A DNA stretch of 64,000 nucleotides from Massospora cicadina (taxonomy: Eukaryota > Entomophthoromycota > Entomophthoromycetes > Entomophthorales > Entomophthoraceae): assembly GCA_022478985.1 (NCBI GenBank), contig JAKSZP010007879.1, positions 496,001 through 560,000 on the forward strand. Reading direction: 5' to 3'. Under the pieces are notes generated by a model, which was given only the letters and a program-made list of their open reading frames with translations, was not told where the DNA came from and did not search any database. A program made the position numbers and the translations under genes. Positions 1 to 11,699 of this stretch are shown piece after piece. The number at the start of each line of letters is the position of its first letter. Within the stretch, counting starts at the first letter, position 1.

Positions 1-870
1 TGCACTTGACAGGGATGATTGGAGTTGGTTGAATGCATTCTGGCAAGCTGGAGTCCAGTCGAATGGGACCTTATCTTTAAGCAGATAGAAAAGCGGCTCT
101 CCAAGTTGTGCAAAGTTGTCAATAAATTGGTGATAGTACCTTATCATGCCTAGGAATACTTGAATATTGCACTTGGATTTGGGCCATTTCATTTTGGAGA
201 TGTCATACAGCTTAGAAGGTTGGGGCTGAAGACCCACTTTATCAATCACAAATCTGAGATAAACCGTTGGTCTTTGAAAAACTGACATTTTCTAGGCTTG
301 ATTTTTTAGTTTTCAGCAGCTAGCCTTCTGAAAACCTCCTCTAAGTGTTCCAGGTGGTCATCAAAAGTGAGGCTGAAAAAGTTGATATTGTCAAAGTACA
401 CTAGTACACATGAAAAATTTAAATCTCTCAGGATTGTGTCCATTGCTCGTTGGAATGTAGCCGGGGCATTGCAGAGCCCTTGAGGCATTCTCATCATCTG
501 GAATAGGCCCTCTTGGGTTATGATTGCACATTTCTCACGCTCCTCTTTGGGAAGATCTATTTGCCAATATTTGTGATAAGGTTTATTTCCGAGAAGAACT
601 TCACACCCCTAGCCTAACCAAGGTGACATTGATTCGTGGCAGTGGGTACAAGTCCTTCTTTGTGATGTTGTTTAACTTCCAATAATCAATGACTACTTGG
701 TTGCTTCCATCCTTTTTCTTCACCATTATAATTGGTGCTGCCTATGGACTTTTTGAAGGGACTAACATGCCATGATCGAGGAGTTCCTTAATCTTCTTGG
801 ATACTGCTTCTTCTGATGATTTTTAGCATCTAATTGGGCATAGTTAAATAGGTTATAATCCCCAGTATCT
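1..870 (-). pseudogene. E1 reverse transcriptase and RNase H junction (pol fragment)
   Basis: Minus-strand translation gives the RT finger motif VKKKDGSNQVVIDYWKL near 590-730, the palm motif MPQGLCNAPATFQRAMDTIL near 430-490, and the connection region FLGMIRYYHQFIDNF near the left edge. The active site at 387-398 reads Y-F-D-N, not Y-x-D-D, so the second catalytic Asp is lost. The longest open frame is 63 residues (306-497), and several stops split the domain. The role in an intact element would be cDNA synthesis in the cytoplasmic particle. Confidence 0.85.
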
Positions 871-1629
871 ATTTTGTGGATGGCATCATTAGCACATCCC
901 AAGTCGAAATTGTCTTGTGCAAATTTTTCCTGATATTTAGAAAATAACTCCTGAGCTTAGCCTTTCTTGGAGTTGGTCAGGTTGCTTAAATCGGCCATAG
1001 GGACAACATTGTTTATGCTGAGTAGGCCCTTATTGGGGAGCCCTAATTTGACAAAAGTTCTAACTCATGGAATGAGTGAATTTCCGTGGTAGGGAACAGA
1101 TGCAGAAAAGCAATTGCTTAATGTTGCTTGATGGAAATGGGCCAATTTTGCAGGTTTGCACACAAGATCTGTATTTCTCCATGGCCTGGAATAATAATAC
1201 CAGGGGTAATGTTTGGTTTGAATCGAGATTTAGACTATGGTTGATATAATTTACCATAAAATCCTTCTAGAATATTAATTATCAGTCCCGTCAGGACAAT
1301 TACTTGTTCTCCAGATGGTATAGTGATGGTTTGATTTGCTTGAAGTGGAGTGCCATTTGACTCATCAATCTCTTTGAGCAGTGGTTTATCTTTGACCATG
1401 CTTTGGAATACTCAATCTGGACGACTCCATCTTTCTTAGGTCAGATTTATAAATAAGCTGGATTTCTTTTTCTCAACTGCCTTATCCCATTAATAGTAAA
1501 GTGGAATAGCCTGGCCAATAATGGTGAGGGTATTGTCCTTATGATTGGTAACAACTCTATATCTTCTTAAATCAGAGCCAATTAGGATATCTTAGTTCAT
1601 TTTTGGCAACACTATGGCAGGTGCTGTTA

Positions 1630-2022
1630 CTACAATGGATCCAAATCTGAGAGGTAGGGTACTGTATGCGCCCAGCGATTTAGTTGTATGCGCTCAGATT
1701 TTCCATATTCCTGACAGTGGGCAACAGCGGGAGCAATTTTCAGTTTTTTAACCAATTTTGTGCTGACTATATTGATAGGAGCACCACTATCGATGATGGC
1801 CTGGACTTGCACCTTGTTTACCACTATATCCACATAAGTACATTCAGAGTAGTTTTCAGAGTTATTTTTTGTATGAATGCTGTAATTGCTGCCTAATTCC
1901 AGGTGTGATGTCAGGCTTGAGCAAATATCTGAGAAGTTGTCTGCTAAGGTCTTCATGGGAATAGCTACTTGAACGTTGTTAAGCGTAGGTAGGTTGGTTG
2001 AACGTCTGGGTTGTAGGTCCAA
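1630..2022 (-). pseudogene. E1 retroviral-type aspartic protease
   Basis: A 130-residue open frame contains AIIDSGAPINIVSTKLVKKL, the D-S-G protease signature followed by the usual hydrophobic flap-side segment. In Ty3/gypsy elements this domain cleaves the Gag-Pol polyprotein and lies between gag and RT, which is its position here. The catalytic D-S-G triad is intact. The frame stops before joining RT, so the polyprotein is broken. The first ~50 residues resemble a gag-PR linker. Confidence 0.75.
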
Positions 2023-2319
2023 ACCCTGATCAATAATTTGCTTTGCGTATGGTTTTGATACCTCTGCTCAGGCTTCTTTGGTAATTTTCAAGGGTTAAGT
2101 TGCTCTTGCTGTGTCCCAAGTAGTGACCATCATGACATTATTAGCCCTGATATGGTTGAGCTTAATTTTCAGCAACATCTTCGGCCTTAAAGATCTCATC
2201 AGAGTCAGGTGTAATGATTTAAAATTAATGTAAAGTTAGAGCATTCCGCCTCTACTCCACCTGCTCTTTCCCCGCCTCACTGTTACTGTTAATTTCTAGA
2301 GCAAAGTTGACCCCAGGCT

Positions 2320-3700
2320 TTTTGTTGGACCGTCTGTAGCATTGGCTAGCAAAGTGTCCTATTTGACCACAGTTGTGGAATGTAATCGGTCCTTTTTACT
2401 GCTTTTGATCGAATTTTTAGTTCATATTTTGGTATTTTTCACCCTGGTCGGACATAGTGTTGTTTTTTGGGCCCAAAAATTGGGATTTTTGCTGATCTTT
2501 GGTCCAATTAGGGGTATTGAAATTATGGGAACAGCTTATCAAGTAATTGATAAGCTCTTGGATTTCCAAGCTTCCATTGAATGCAGGCAACATGACATTG
2601 TGCAGTTCACGGAAGGGCATAATTGTGTGCTATAATGCAATCTTGGCGTCAAATTTATTTCTTGCATTGCACCCACGCAGAACTTGAGCCTCATGGAAGA
2701 ATCTATCCACAAAGTCCTTAATAATCTCATTCTGTTTGAATTCAATATTAAGAAGCTCTCCTTTTCGGGTTTTTAGTTTCTCAGGACCTCCAAACGGTTT
2801 TGTTATTGCAATTTTGGCATCCATATAGGACCAATCATCGCCCAAATAGGGAATAACGAGGTCACAGCTATGGCCATCAAGTGAGTTAATCAGTGCCAAT
2901 CTTTTTGCATGATCTGATGCTTCTCTCATTGCTTTTTCAAATAACTAGAGGAAAGAGTGAAAGTTCCCATCCTTATCAAACTTTGGTAAATTCAATGGGT
3001 TGAAGTCATCTCACCCTGTTTCAAGAACAGGGGTTGTACTTCTTCTTGAACGTCTTGTTGTATCATCGCCCATAATCAGCCCTCTTTCCCGTTGGGAAGT
3101 TTCTGGACTTGGGATTAATGCCAGTACTCTAGTCATGGAGCAGGTGTTTAAAATATCAGTTTCCACATAGGTGTCAAGTTTCAATGATTTGGTTTCATAA
3201 TATTGCTCTGAACTACTGGATTATGATGCTTCAATTCAGCCCTTAGTTTTTCCAAACTGTTTTTTGGCCAAATAGACAGAGCTTTTTCCTATTTTCCTTT
3301 TGTCAAAGCTGGGTGAGCATTGGCCACTTTGTTTCATGAGGTTGTCATGATTTTCTTTGAATAAAGCTTGATTGGACATTATGCTTTTAATGTATTTGCC
3401 CATACTATCTACTTGGGAATTTTCAGTTGATAATTGCATTATGAGTTCCCAAATTTCCTGAGTAATTTCAATGTTTCTGGCCTGCAATTTCAACACAACC
3501 GTCCAAATTTTAAAAAATTTTTATTGTTCAAGGCATCATCTTCATCCTATTCGGGATGACTGTTTTTGCTGCATGAGCTCCCCCATTTTATCAAGATTTT
3601 GGGTGCAGGAGGTACCAGATGCGGAGCCTTGGTGACTGGGAAAATAATCTGAGATGGCCTTGTCCTTAGAATCCATCTTGATGTTTATGTTTCATCTGGC
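2320..3700 (-). pseudogene. E1 gag with altered zinc knuckle
   Basis: The frame at 2,630-2,929 has a retrotransposon-gag look, for example ALINSLDGHSCDLVIPYLGD and IIKDFVDRFFHEAQVLRG. Downstream at 2,339-2,380 the nucleic-acid-binding knuckle should read C-x2-C-x4-H-x4-C, but the first Cys is Phe (F-H-N-C-G-Q-I-G-H then C). An upstream frame (3,236-3,496) is charged and likely the Gag N-terminal part. Gag would form the capsid and package RNA. The frames are split by stops. Confidence 0.7.
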
Positions 3701-3767
3701 CAAATCTGCCAGGAATTGGTCACTGGAATCCATTTCTGAGAGTGTCACCAGTTTTGAGTGAGCACCA

Positions 3768-4346
3768 GTTGTGAAAATCTGAGGATCGCTCACTTGTTTA
3801 TTGTTATTCTGCACGCTTATTTGCGTTAATGTTCCGCAAGATGATCCTTGATATGGCCAGCGGTTTATGATATATTTACCGTTTGGAAACTCAGTAGAAC
3901 TATTAATATAGCCCTGACACTTCTGGTAGATTTTTTGCGTAATTTTCCAAGTGTATTTGGGAACTTTTTCTGAGGCAGATTTCAATACAAACTGTGCTTT
4001 CATCTTGCTGACACTTCTCCAAAGGTAATACTCTGCAAAAACCAAGAAGAGGATAAAATAAAATATCTTTTATTAGAAGGTATTTATCTGATAATGGTCA
4101 TCAGGCCAGGCGCCAGTATTTATACCTCTAGGGCATCTCCTGGCCACATCAGAGTACAAAAATTACAACAGATGTTTTACCACCTCAGCTTGGCCCTTGA
4201 ACTGATACAACTGAAACCTTTTTTTAGGTTTATTGGTGGCAAAATACTCTCAAAATTAGGAGGATTTCAGGTACAAAAATTGCAATAAAAGCATGCAAAA
4301 TTGTCCTAGTATCTTCAGGATTTGAGTTTCGTCATACTTCTGACAA
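3768..4346 (-). repeat. E1 5' LTR (candidate) with primer-binding-like site
   Basis: Immediately left of this segment, 3,757-3,767 reads TGGTGCTCACT on the minus strand. This matches the first 11 bases of the primer-binding sites of E2, H and the 59-kb element. That places the LTR to its right. A minus-strand AATAAAAG-type poly(A) stretch near 4,065 fits an R region. The far end at TGTCAGAAG is a guess, because the partner LTR is outside the window. Confidence 0.5.
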
Positions 4347-4899
4347 GATACATCTTCTGTGAAATTTTTGCCTCCATTGAAGTAGATGAAGTGCCCCTAA
4401 TCAGGACATCAGCAGGCCTCTCCCTCATTAGCACTAGGTACTCCCTTTTAGGTGGTCCATGCATGTGCTATTGTGCCAATTACATAGATTAACATACAAA
4501 TTTCTCCCTAGGGAGGAAAATTGATTACGTTTTTCATTCATCTGATGGTCCATGGGATTTTTAGACGTTAACTTTGGGCTGGTTCCGAACTATTTTATAT
4601 ACAAGTTAGTTGATTGAGTTCCCAATAATTGGGACCAATTGCCGAGATTTGATGCATAGAAAATCAGTCATAATATGCGAGTGTAATTGGCCCAAGCGTT
4701 CTAAAATTTACTTGATCAAACTGTCATTTAGATATTCAGCCCAAAATATATGATTTCAATAGGTTTTAAGGTGAGGATACAGGTGTTAGATCAAGCGTTG
4801 AAAGGGTAAATTGCCCAATCTGATGGTTTAAAAGGTTTATTTTCGAGTCAACCACCAGAATCTGACATTTGGTAGAACCACCGCTGGAGCGGAGGCCCT

Positions 4900-5240
4900 A
4901 ACTGACCCAAATCACAAAGACAACGCTCTGTATGCTCCTTCAGACACTATAATCTGTGTCCCCGCAGTCCCATATACTACTCTGTGATCTAAATCTGGCT
5001 TCAGCGGAAGGATAGCCACCAGCCTGATAGAGATTATTTTCACTGAAACACCAGTGTCTATGATAGTTCAGGGTCTTTTGTGTTTTGAACGAAAATGTCA
5101 CAGTAGGTGCACTCCAAATAAAAAGAACCATCAGTGTTTATTATGTGGACGTCCAAAGGCTTTTTGTTACCAAGGAAGGAGGATATACCCATAACAACAT
5201 GAGGATACTCCAGAGTGATTTTTTTGATTGGAATTGCTAT
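4900..5240 (-). pseudogene. E2 aspartic protease fragment
   Basis: The minus-strand translation includes SYIDTGVSVKIISIRLVAIL, a D-T-G aspartic-protease signature in the same context as the E1 and G2 copies (which have D-S-G). A glycine-rich flap-like segment VVYGTAGTQIIV follows. The preceding part carries stops, and part of it is out of frame. It is probably not functional. Confidence 0.6.
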
Positions 5241-5439
5241 GTTAACCCCTACTAGAGCGGCAACACCTGTTTAGGGTCCTGCATTGCTTATGCTGGTTTG
5301 TTCCAGGATCTGCCATGCGTATGGCTTCTGAACATCATGGCAGAACTCAGAGAATGGGGGCAAATAATTATTCTTTTGAATGGAAGCTGTTGGCATAACA
5401 AGTCATCAATCTGAGTGTTGAGTCCTACGTGAAAAAACT

Positions 5440-7900
5440 CTTGAGAATTGTTAGGGATAATTGAACTTGAATCAGCAGAGGTAGAGCGTCCTATCTCTAC
5501 TCTGCTCGAGCTTTTTCCTGCTCAATCTTCCAAGATGGCATCGCATACACCTGCTGGTTGCCAGGGAAATTACCTGCATAATGCCCTCTTCATTTGCACA
5601 AGAAGCAAGCATTCAAAAAGGACTCACGTCTATAACTTACATTGGGATGTTCAGTTCAAATTCAATGGTATTATTGAAAGGTTGTGGATGAGCTGGCTGA
5701 GTGTACATAGGATGAAAAAATCCACTGATATATAAGGTAGACAAATATTTCCCAACGGTTTATATCTCGGTTGCTGCTACCCATATCCCAAGGAGTATGC
5801 TGCAGCAACATCAAGGGCCTTTTGCTCTACATTGGGGGTGCTGAACGTGGTAGAGAGATGACTTAAAGTGTTCACAATTTAAATAAGCCCCACATCTTCA
5901 TCCAAAACATGAGACATAGTGTTATGTAATTTCCAATATGGTTTGATTGCCGCCATCATCACTATACCTACATCCTCAACAGATAAAATATTGGCACTAT
6001 TAATGCATGCGCTTCCACTGAGAATTGCTCAGAGAATTTTATTAGAGACTCGTTTTGTTGGAACTGTATGGTCAGAAAGTCGGCCTTTTGTTGAGCCATA
6101 TTAGCCACGCCCCAAACAGCTGAAGAACAGTCACTTTTACCTCTTCATAAGATACTGAGCTATTCAGAAGGTAACAGATGACTTGATTGGCGCCCTCCAG
6201 ACTCAAAGCAGATAGCAACGTTTTTGCTTTCCACCAATCTGAGGCCCCTTCCACAGCAAATTTAAATTGTTCAAGATAACTGTGCATACTCCCATCACGA
6301 CTGAAGGGTGGTAATTTTTCAATTTGAACAGCTTTACCTTGCTCTGAACTCCAACAGTGAGGAGCAGCCAAATTAGGTTCAGAATGACAGGGGGAGCCAT
6401 CCCCGTGTGAGCTATCATAGGGACAGTCATATGGAAGCAAATCCTCCAAATTGTAATCAGAAGAAGTAGGGTTGTGATGAGGGTCTGCCATGATCCCCAA
6501 GGGATACTCATTGGCCAATCCATAGCATTCCTCCCCCAAATCACCGCTAACTTCACCTTTTCCCCCAGTTCTGGCTTGCTCAGCAAAATGTTCGTTAATT
6601 ATCTGTTCCACTTCAACCAAGTGACACCCACACCAAATTTCCTAAAATCCCTGTTGAAGCGTCTCATACTTATTTTGCAACTCATGATGGAATTTCTAAT
6701 CAGAGTCCAGATTCCTCTACACTGCCTGAAATCATGAGAGAACGTCTTCCACTGTGCTCTGCATTCTTGCGTGTTGCCTGACAGTGTCATGCACTTTTCA
6801 GTTACTATTGTCTACTTGGGTAATGAGGGCAGCTCATTATTACACCAGTTCCTCATTGGCCCATCAAAGGGTATTCAGCTATACTTGCATATCTGTTTAC
6901 TCTACTGCCTCATGAATGAGAGAGGAATGGCTTGACTACACTCAGCCTGACTAATGATTTTAATTGTGTAATCTGACGTACCAACTGGAGATATTTGGGA
7001 GACGTCACCAAGGGGATGAGAGCGTTGTCAGTCATCCGCTGATTACTCCACTCAATACGAAGTTGGCTTAATCCAAATGCTATAGAGCCAACATGGTCCA
7101 TTATCTGCCACTCTGTCAGCGTTACCCTTACCCTAATCTGAGCTGTTATGGCTTCAAGCGCTTCTGACCATTCCACCAGGTCCATCATAAAAATGCTCGG
7201 TGTTGATTCCTATGTGGTTACATCCCAAATCCATTCCACTGATAGCCCACGCTGATCCAACAGTTCCCCTATCACTCAAGGTAACTCTTGATTCAACTGT
7301 GTGTAACCAAAGTGTCCAACCGACGGCAGACATCACCAACATGGTGGTCCACCTGTACCAGCGCCCCTGCACCACCAAAAAAGAGTGATCAAGATGGCCA
7401 AGTAGGAGGCAAGTATCATTTTGCTGCGCTTGAATGGACTGCATGACGTCCCCAATCTCAATATTATGGTGAGCCAGCACACGTAGTAGCTGGCGGTTAG
7501 ATGGCTGCACATATGCAACTATTTACTATTCAGTTCATTGGGTACTAAGCTGACAAAACCCCGTGGTAGTCATGTCCAGATGGGACATATACAACGCATT
7601 GCAGGTCTCCTGGTCCTGTTGAATATAGAATAAACTCAAAGCATGCTCCCCCGCCTCATCTTTTTTAGAGTTGATACCCCCGCAGAAGCCATTCTATAAT
7701 TCCACGCAGCTGCTGGGGGTCACATTTGTAGAGAGACCTTGTTGATCTGCCACTCAACTCAGGACAAGTTTCTAATTGCAAATCAATCATAGAATCTTCA
7801 TCACCCAGCTCTGTTACTGTAAAAAGTACTGGTTCATCATTGGCTGCTTCCCGCACTTCCTCAGCATATTGAGCATGAAATCTTATCAGGTTTTGTCATA
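5440..7900 (-). pseudogene. E2 gag with broken zinc knuckle
   Basis: The best open frame (6,072-6,620, 182 residues) has the Gag segment LPPFSRDGSMHSYLEQFKFA followed by EGASDWWKAKTLLSAL. The same segment recurs in the gag at about 59.9 kb. The knuckle lies at 5,566-5,607: it reads C-F-L-C-K-stop-R-G-H-Y-A-G-N-F, so the fourth metal ligand is Phe and an internal stop is present. Frames at 6,910-7,510 continue the N-terminal part. The role would be capsid assembly. Confidence 0.7.
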
Positions 7901-7959
7901 GTGAGTGAGGGCTCGTCATTTTGCCCTAGTGCCATTAAGCTACAGTTGACCAGTGGCCC

Positions 7960-7975
7960 CCTGTAGTGAGCACCA
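7960..7975 (-). other. E2 primer-binding site
   Basis: Minus-strand TGGTGCTCACTACAGG directly follows the LTR end (AACA, one spacer base). TGG at the start is the complement of a tRNA 3' CCA. The same 16 bases occur beside H (25,672-25,687) and in the 59-kb element (59,577-59,592), with near copies at G2 and E1. Confidence 0.75.
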
Positions 7976-7976
7976 A

Positions 7977-8448
7977 TGTTAGTTTTTTGGAGTAATGACT
8001 TGTTTCCGCTGAGTTGGTTTACACTGGGTATTAGCCACTGAGCAACCGAATTGGACGATATGGAGATTTCTGACTCTAATAAAAACCCAATAAATAATAT
8101 ATGGAGTGATCGACCCTATTAATGTTTTATTTAACTTCTTATAATTGCAGACTTATCTGCTGAACCTACTCCAAACGACCCCCTCTATCAAACTTTCACT
8201 CAACCTTTATCTCAGTCTTCCCAAGCTGAATGCATCCTCTGCTTGGTAATCTCCTATTTGTTCCCTTTTTAGGAGTTTCGTCTATCTCAAGGTTTTGGAA
8301 GAATTCCATCAATTCACCAAACTATTGCTACTTTGATCGATTTGCTTTTCATTCATATAACTTTTTGGTTCAATCTCAAAACTCATCTCAACTCTTTTTT
8401 TCTGATCCGCTGGAATGTATAGCGTATCATCCAATCATATCTACTTCT
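7977..8448 (-). repeat. E2 5' LTR
   Basis: The segment is bounded on the left by the PBS. On the minus strand a TATATTATTTATTG stretch and AAATAAAAC near 8,130 could be TATA or poly(A) elements. The right border is set by the start of homology to the H LTR, so it is approximate. No second copy of this LTR is seen in the window. Confidence 0.55.
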
Positions 8449-9188
8449 CAACAATGGTGCTGCTCCCAAGAAGCTCTTCAATCAATACTTGAAATAAGAA
8501 ATGAATCATGACATGTATATTGTTTAATCTTGAGGGTGCCAAGTCACACTTAGGCCCCACCATCTAGAGTATCCATCCTATGGTAATTACAAAAAATGGA
8601 CTTGTTAAAGTCAAGTACCGATACAAGGTACAGAAATACTGATGTAATTTATTGTGGTATAGAAAAGTAAGTATATACTTTATTTATAACGATATAAACC
8701 TCATAAAGAAAAGAGCTAATTGAATAGATGGTATGAGGAATCTGAATGGGAGGCCCTTAGCCAGGCAATGTATCCAGATTGTACAATGACTAAATAACAT
8801 ATTTTTGTTAGGGCAAAAAGGTAAGTTGAATGTGCTAAGAAAAATGAGACTTGGTATCACTTAGGTAGATTGTTGGGAAGATTCTTATTTCTTACCCTTT
8901 TGTGGATTCACTTACTTTACTGCATTAAGTGCCATCTAATGTAACGGTCGCCTAAAATTTTGATGACCCTTAGTTTTCAATTAAGCAGGGTTATCACCCT
9001 GTGGTATATTGGGCTCAAATCAGTTAATAAGAATTTCCATTGTATTGATATAAGCCTTACTAACTATTTCTTTTTCATATAATTAAATGATGTGACTTCT
9101 TTAGCCTCTTTTTGGGTCTAGGCGTCAATTATTTTGTAGGATTTGATTACTTGATAATCCCATCATTCTTGTTATCCTGATTCCAACA
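8449..9188 (-). repeat. H 3' LTR
   Basis: It aligns over its length with 25,689-26,460. Shared landmarks include gagggtgccaagtcacac, tgagacttggtatcac and gatgtgacttctttt. On the minus strand it starts TGTTGGAATC directly after a purine tract. The left border near the AACAATGG motif is approximate. The two LTRs differ by many substitutions and indels, which implies an old insertion. Confidence 0.75.
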
Positions 9189-9202
9189 TCACCCCCTTCA
9201 AG
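9189..9202 (-). other. H polypurine tract
   Basis: Minus-strand CTTGAAGGGGGTGA abuts the TGTTGG start of the 3' LTR. This is where plus-strand DNA priming occurs in LTR retrotransposons, and it supports the element's orientation and left boundary. Confidence 0.7.
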
Positions 9203-9289
9203 AATATTGGCAGCGGAGTACCAAGGTAAGAATCAGCTATGTATGCAGATAATAGGTACTCAAGTTTCTAAAGATTTTATTGAGTATCC

Positions 9290-10255
9290 ATCCCCGCGTT
9301 TATAGGTTATAGCATATGGCCCAACCCAGATAAAATCTAATTTTTCTCCTCTGGGTACTATACAATTGTTATAGTACAAATCTAGATCCAAAATCTATAA
9401 AAGCGGGTAAAGGTTGGCAAGATGCATTTTCTGCTTGGCCTTCCTTTGAAACTCATCTTTACTAGATTTGTCATTGCCTCTGATTGAAAAAGTATATTCT
9501 TCTGAGACACTCTTCTTAGCGCTATTTCAGACTTTTTGGTATTATTACTGGTAACTTTGCGATCTAATAAAAACAGATGTTAGGTTCTCTTCGATATAAT
9601 GTCTTGAAAGTTGACATTTTGAACTCAATGGAAACCTAAGGCAAGCCATAATTGCACTTGATAAATATTGGTCCCAGTGTAATGGATTGTAGTGGCTATC
9701 TTACATAATAATAAAACTAATGTTCCATTAGATCTGTACATTTCCTTTTAGTAGATGGGTTGTAGGGCGTTGAGAATAGTTGTTGAGTTCCCATGATCGT
9801 AGCTAAGATCCTCAAAACTCTTGAAGTAAAGTTCTTCTCTTTGTTTCATAGCAGTATCTGTGGGCAACCATACCTATTAAATATATTTTTAGTATAAAAA
9901 ATTATCTTTAGACTTGGCGGTCTTCAAAAGAATGGTATTTGCTTCAACCCACTTCATGAAATAATCAATCCCTACAATGATGTAATGATTTCCTCAAGTG
10001 GATTTTGGCAGTGGACCTAAACATATAAAATGATGATTTAAAATGGCCGCTGAGGGGTCATTGGCTGATACTTATACTTGGCTTTATGCGGCGTTTTTTT
10101 AATAGTTGTGCAAGTGTCTGTCTAATACTAAAACTCCAGTTTCTTTCCAAATAGTATCAGTCCTTAATCCACTTGTAAGTTTTTCTGGCTCCTTCATATC
10201 CCAAGGTATTGTGAGTTCCCATTTTTTTAGATTTTAAAATTAAAGGGGCTACTAG
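9290..10255 (-). pseudogene. H integrase (core and C-terminal GPY module)
   Basis: Near 9,940-10,050 the minus-strand reading gives CLGPLPKSTWGNHYIIVGID followed by YFMKWVEA, a Ty3/gypsy integrase core segment. Near 9,300-9,400 it ends with KLDFIWVGPYAIT, the GPY/F module that follows the integrase core. A zinc-finger-like N-terminal portion (GTHNTLGYEGARKTYKWI) lies near 10,180-10,240 but lacks a clear HHCC set. Multiple stops break the frame. Its job would be cDNA insertion. Confidence 0.75.
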
Positions 10256-11060
10256 TGCATGCAACTATTGCGGGATGAAGGCCTGGGGTACTGCCCCCAC
10301 CATACTAGGGCTTCATGAACATAAGCACCACCAAATGTGGGCTCAACTGCGATTGGATATAGCTCAAATTACCCCTAAACTGACAAATGCCTACCCTGTT
10401 TAAGTACTGGGAAGCTCTTCTGCATCAGCCAAGACAGGAGATATGCCTCTAATTCCCTTGTGGGAGACAAGACCCAAGACCCCCAGATTTAAGGCCCCTG
10501 AGGGGGGAGAAGCTGAAGCCCTCCCCTTTGTCACCTGCTTTTTTATGGTGTTGTGCTCTCCAGCCCCTTTTTGTTCAGGAAGCCTTGGAGTCCTTTTAGA
10601 TCTGTTGTACTTTTCTTGCATGATCCATTTTGCACCAGCTGGCTCATGCTGACTGAACTAGTAGATAGCCAAGCTTCAGAACAACTCGGAAAACTGCAGC
10701 ATTTATTGTAGGCAGGTGCACCAAAATGCAGCCAACCAGAATTGCCACTCTCTTGTCCTGGGGTCCACACCCATGCAACCTCAGCTTGTGAGGAGGCCAT
10801 TTGACAGGCACCATGCCCAACTTGTACCACCCATTCCTTCCCATATTCTCCCCTCAGGAAGTGGTAGACACCTACGAGAACAGGTGGCATAGTCATCACT
10901 ACCATCCCACACTTCTTTCAGGCCACTACAGGACCCAACCAACGTAGCTCTCTGGGTTCTGGTGTTAGCTACTCACTCTTTTTTCCACATGCTTTCCCCA
11001 GATGCTCCACAAGGAAGCCACAGCTTGCCCTAACTAGATCAACGGGATTTCATCATAACA
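10256..11060. repeat. GC-richer insert in H, candidate solo LTR
   Basis: It separates H RNase H (right) from H integrase (left) and is visibly richer in G+C and less AT-decayed than both neighbours. Candidate ends are TGCAACTATTGCGGG on the left and TTTCATCATAACA on the right (TG...CA). The flanks gctac/ggtac could be a diverged 5-bp target duplication. Open frames inside (up to 120 residues) show no known domain, so I take them as incidental. A solo LTR is an inference; no second copy is present. Confidence 0.4.
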
Positions 11061-11159
11061 GGTACCTTTAAAAAGGTCACAAGTAAGGTATTTAGTCAGT
11101 TCCAACTTTTTTTTATATAGTAGTACATCAAGAAAATTATATTTCAGGCGTGTCATTTA

Positions 11160-11650
11160 ATTTTTTTTTAAACTGGTTCATCTTTATCCTCTTAAGAATC
11201 TGGCTTCATGAGTAGGTCTTGTAACCGTTCAGCTTTGCTATTGTCTGTATAAAGTAAGGGCAATCAAGTCAGTCAATCCATATTCATTTGCTTTATTCCA
11301 GTTTGATGCATGTTATTCATGCCATAGTAATGAAGTTTGAAATCAAAGCGGGCTAGTCTCCTGTCAGATCTTTTATGTTTTGTAGCCACTTTAAAGAAGC
11401 ATGATCTGTTACAACAGTAAAGTTTGTACCATACAAGAAGGGCTGGAAATGTTTTACTGCAAAGAGAACAGCTAGACAATCCTTTTCTATGACACTGTAG
11501 TTTCGCTCAGCTTTATAAAGCGTTTTGCTGTAATAGGACGCCAGGTGATCAATGCCTTCATCATCTAGTTATGAGAGAATGGCTCCTACAGCTAAGTCAG
11601 AGGCATCAGTATATAGGATAAAGGGTTTTCCACAAATCAGATCTTGTAGA
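11160..11650 (-). pseudogene. H RNase H domain
   Basis: Minus-strand segments read LYTDASDLAVGAILS, then YYSKTLYKAERNYSVIEKDC, then NFTVVTDHASLKWLQNI. These are the successive RNase H motifs of gypsy elements, with the catalytic TDAS and the TDH region preserved. Frames are interrupted, and the domain is cut on its left by the inserted block at 10,256-11,060. Confidence 0.8.
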
Positions 11651-11699
11651 ATAAAGTTTCTCTTTAAAATCCTTCATAGTTTTAATTAAAGTTCTTTGC

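Larger units (their letters stand above)
1..4346 (-). mobile_element. E1: degenerate Ty3/gypsy retrotransposon, cut by the left window edge
   Basis: Read on the minus strand from 4,346 leftward, the order is 5' LTR, primer-binding-like site, gag with a zinc knuckle, aspartic protease, reverse transcriptase and the start of RNase H. This is the Ty3/gypsy gag-PR-RT-RH order. All frames carry stops or shifts, so the element is a relic. The 3' LTR and integrase lie outside the window. The right end is placed at a TGTCAGAAG motif (minus strand) and is tentative. It probably inserted into E2, whose protease sits just to the right while its pol is missing. Confidence 0.8.
4347..8448 (-). mobile_element. 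E2: Ty3/gypsy remnant (gag, protease, 5' LTR), pol missing
   Basis: On the minus strand, an LTR (7,977-8,448) and PBS (7,960-7,975) are followed by a long decayed gag and a protease. The reading then runs into E1, where RT should begin. The 4,347-4,900 stretch shows no convincing domain. The simplest view is that E1 inserted between PR and RT of E2 and the rest of E2 lies beyond the left edge. Confidence 0.7.

Noticed and set aside
10443..10905. Three overlapping ORFs (69, 73 and 120 residues) in the GC-rich block
   Set aside because: GC-rich sequence has fewer stops by chance; no motif, and frames overlap on both strands.
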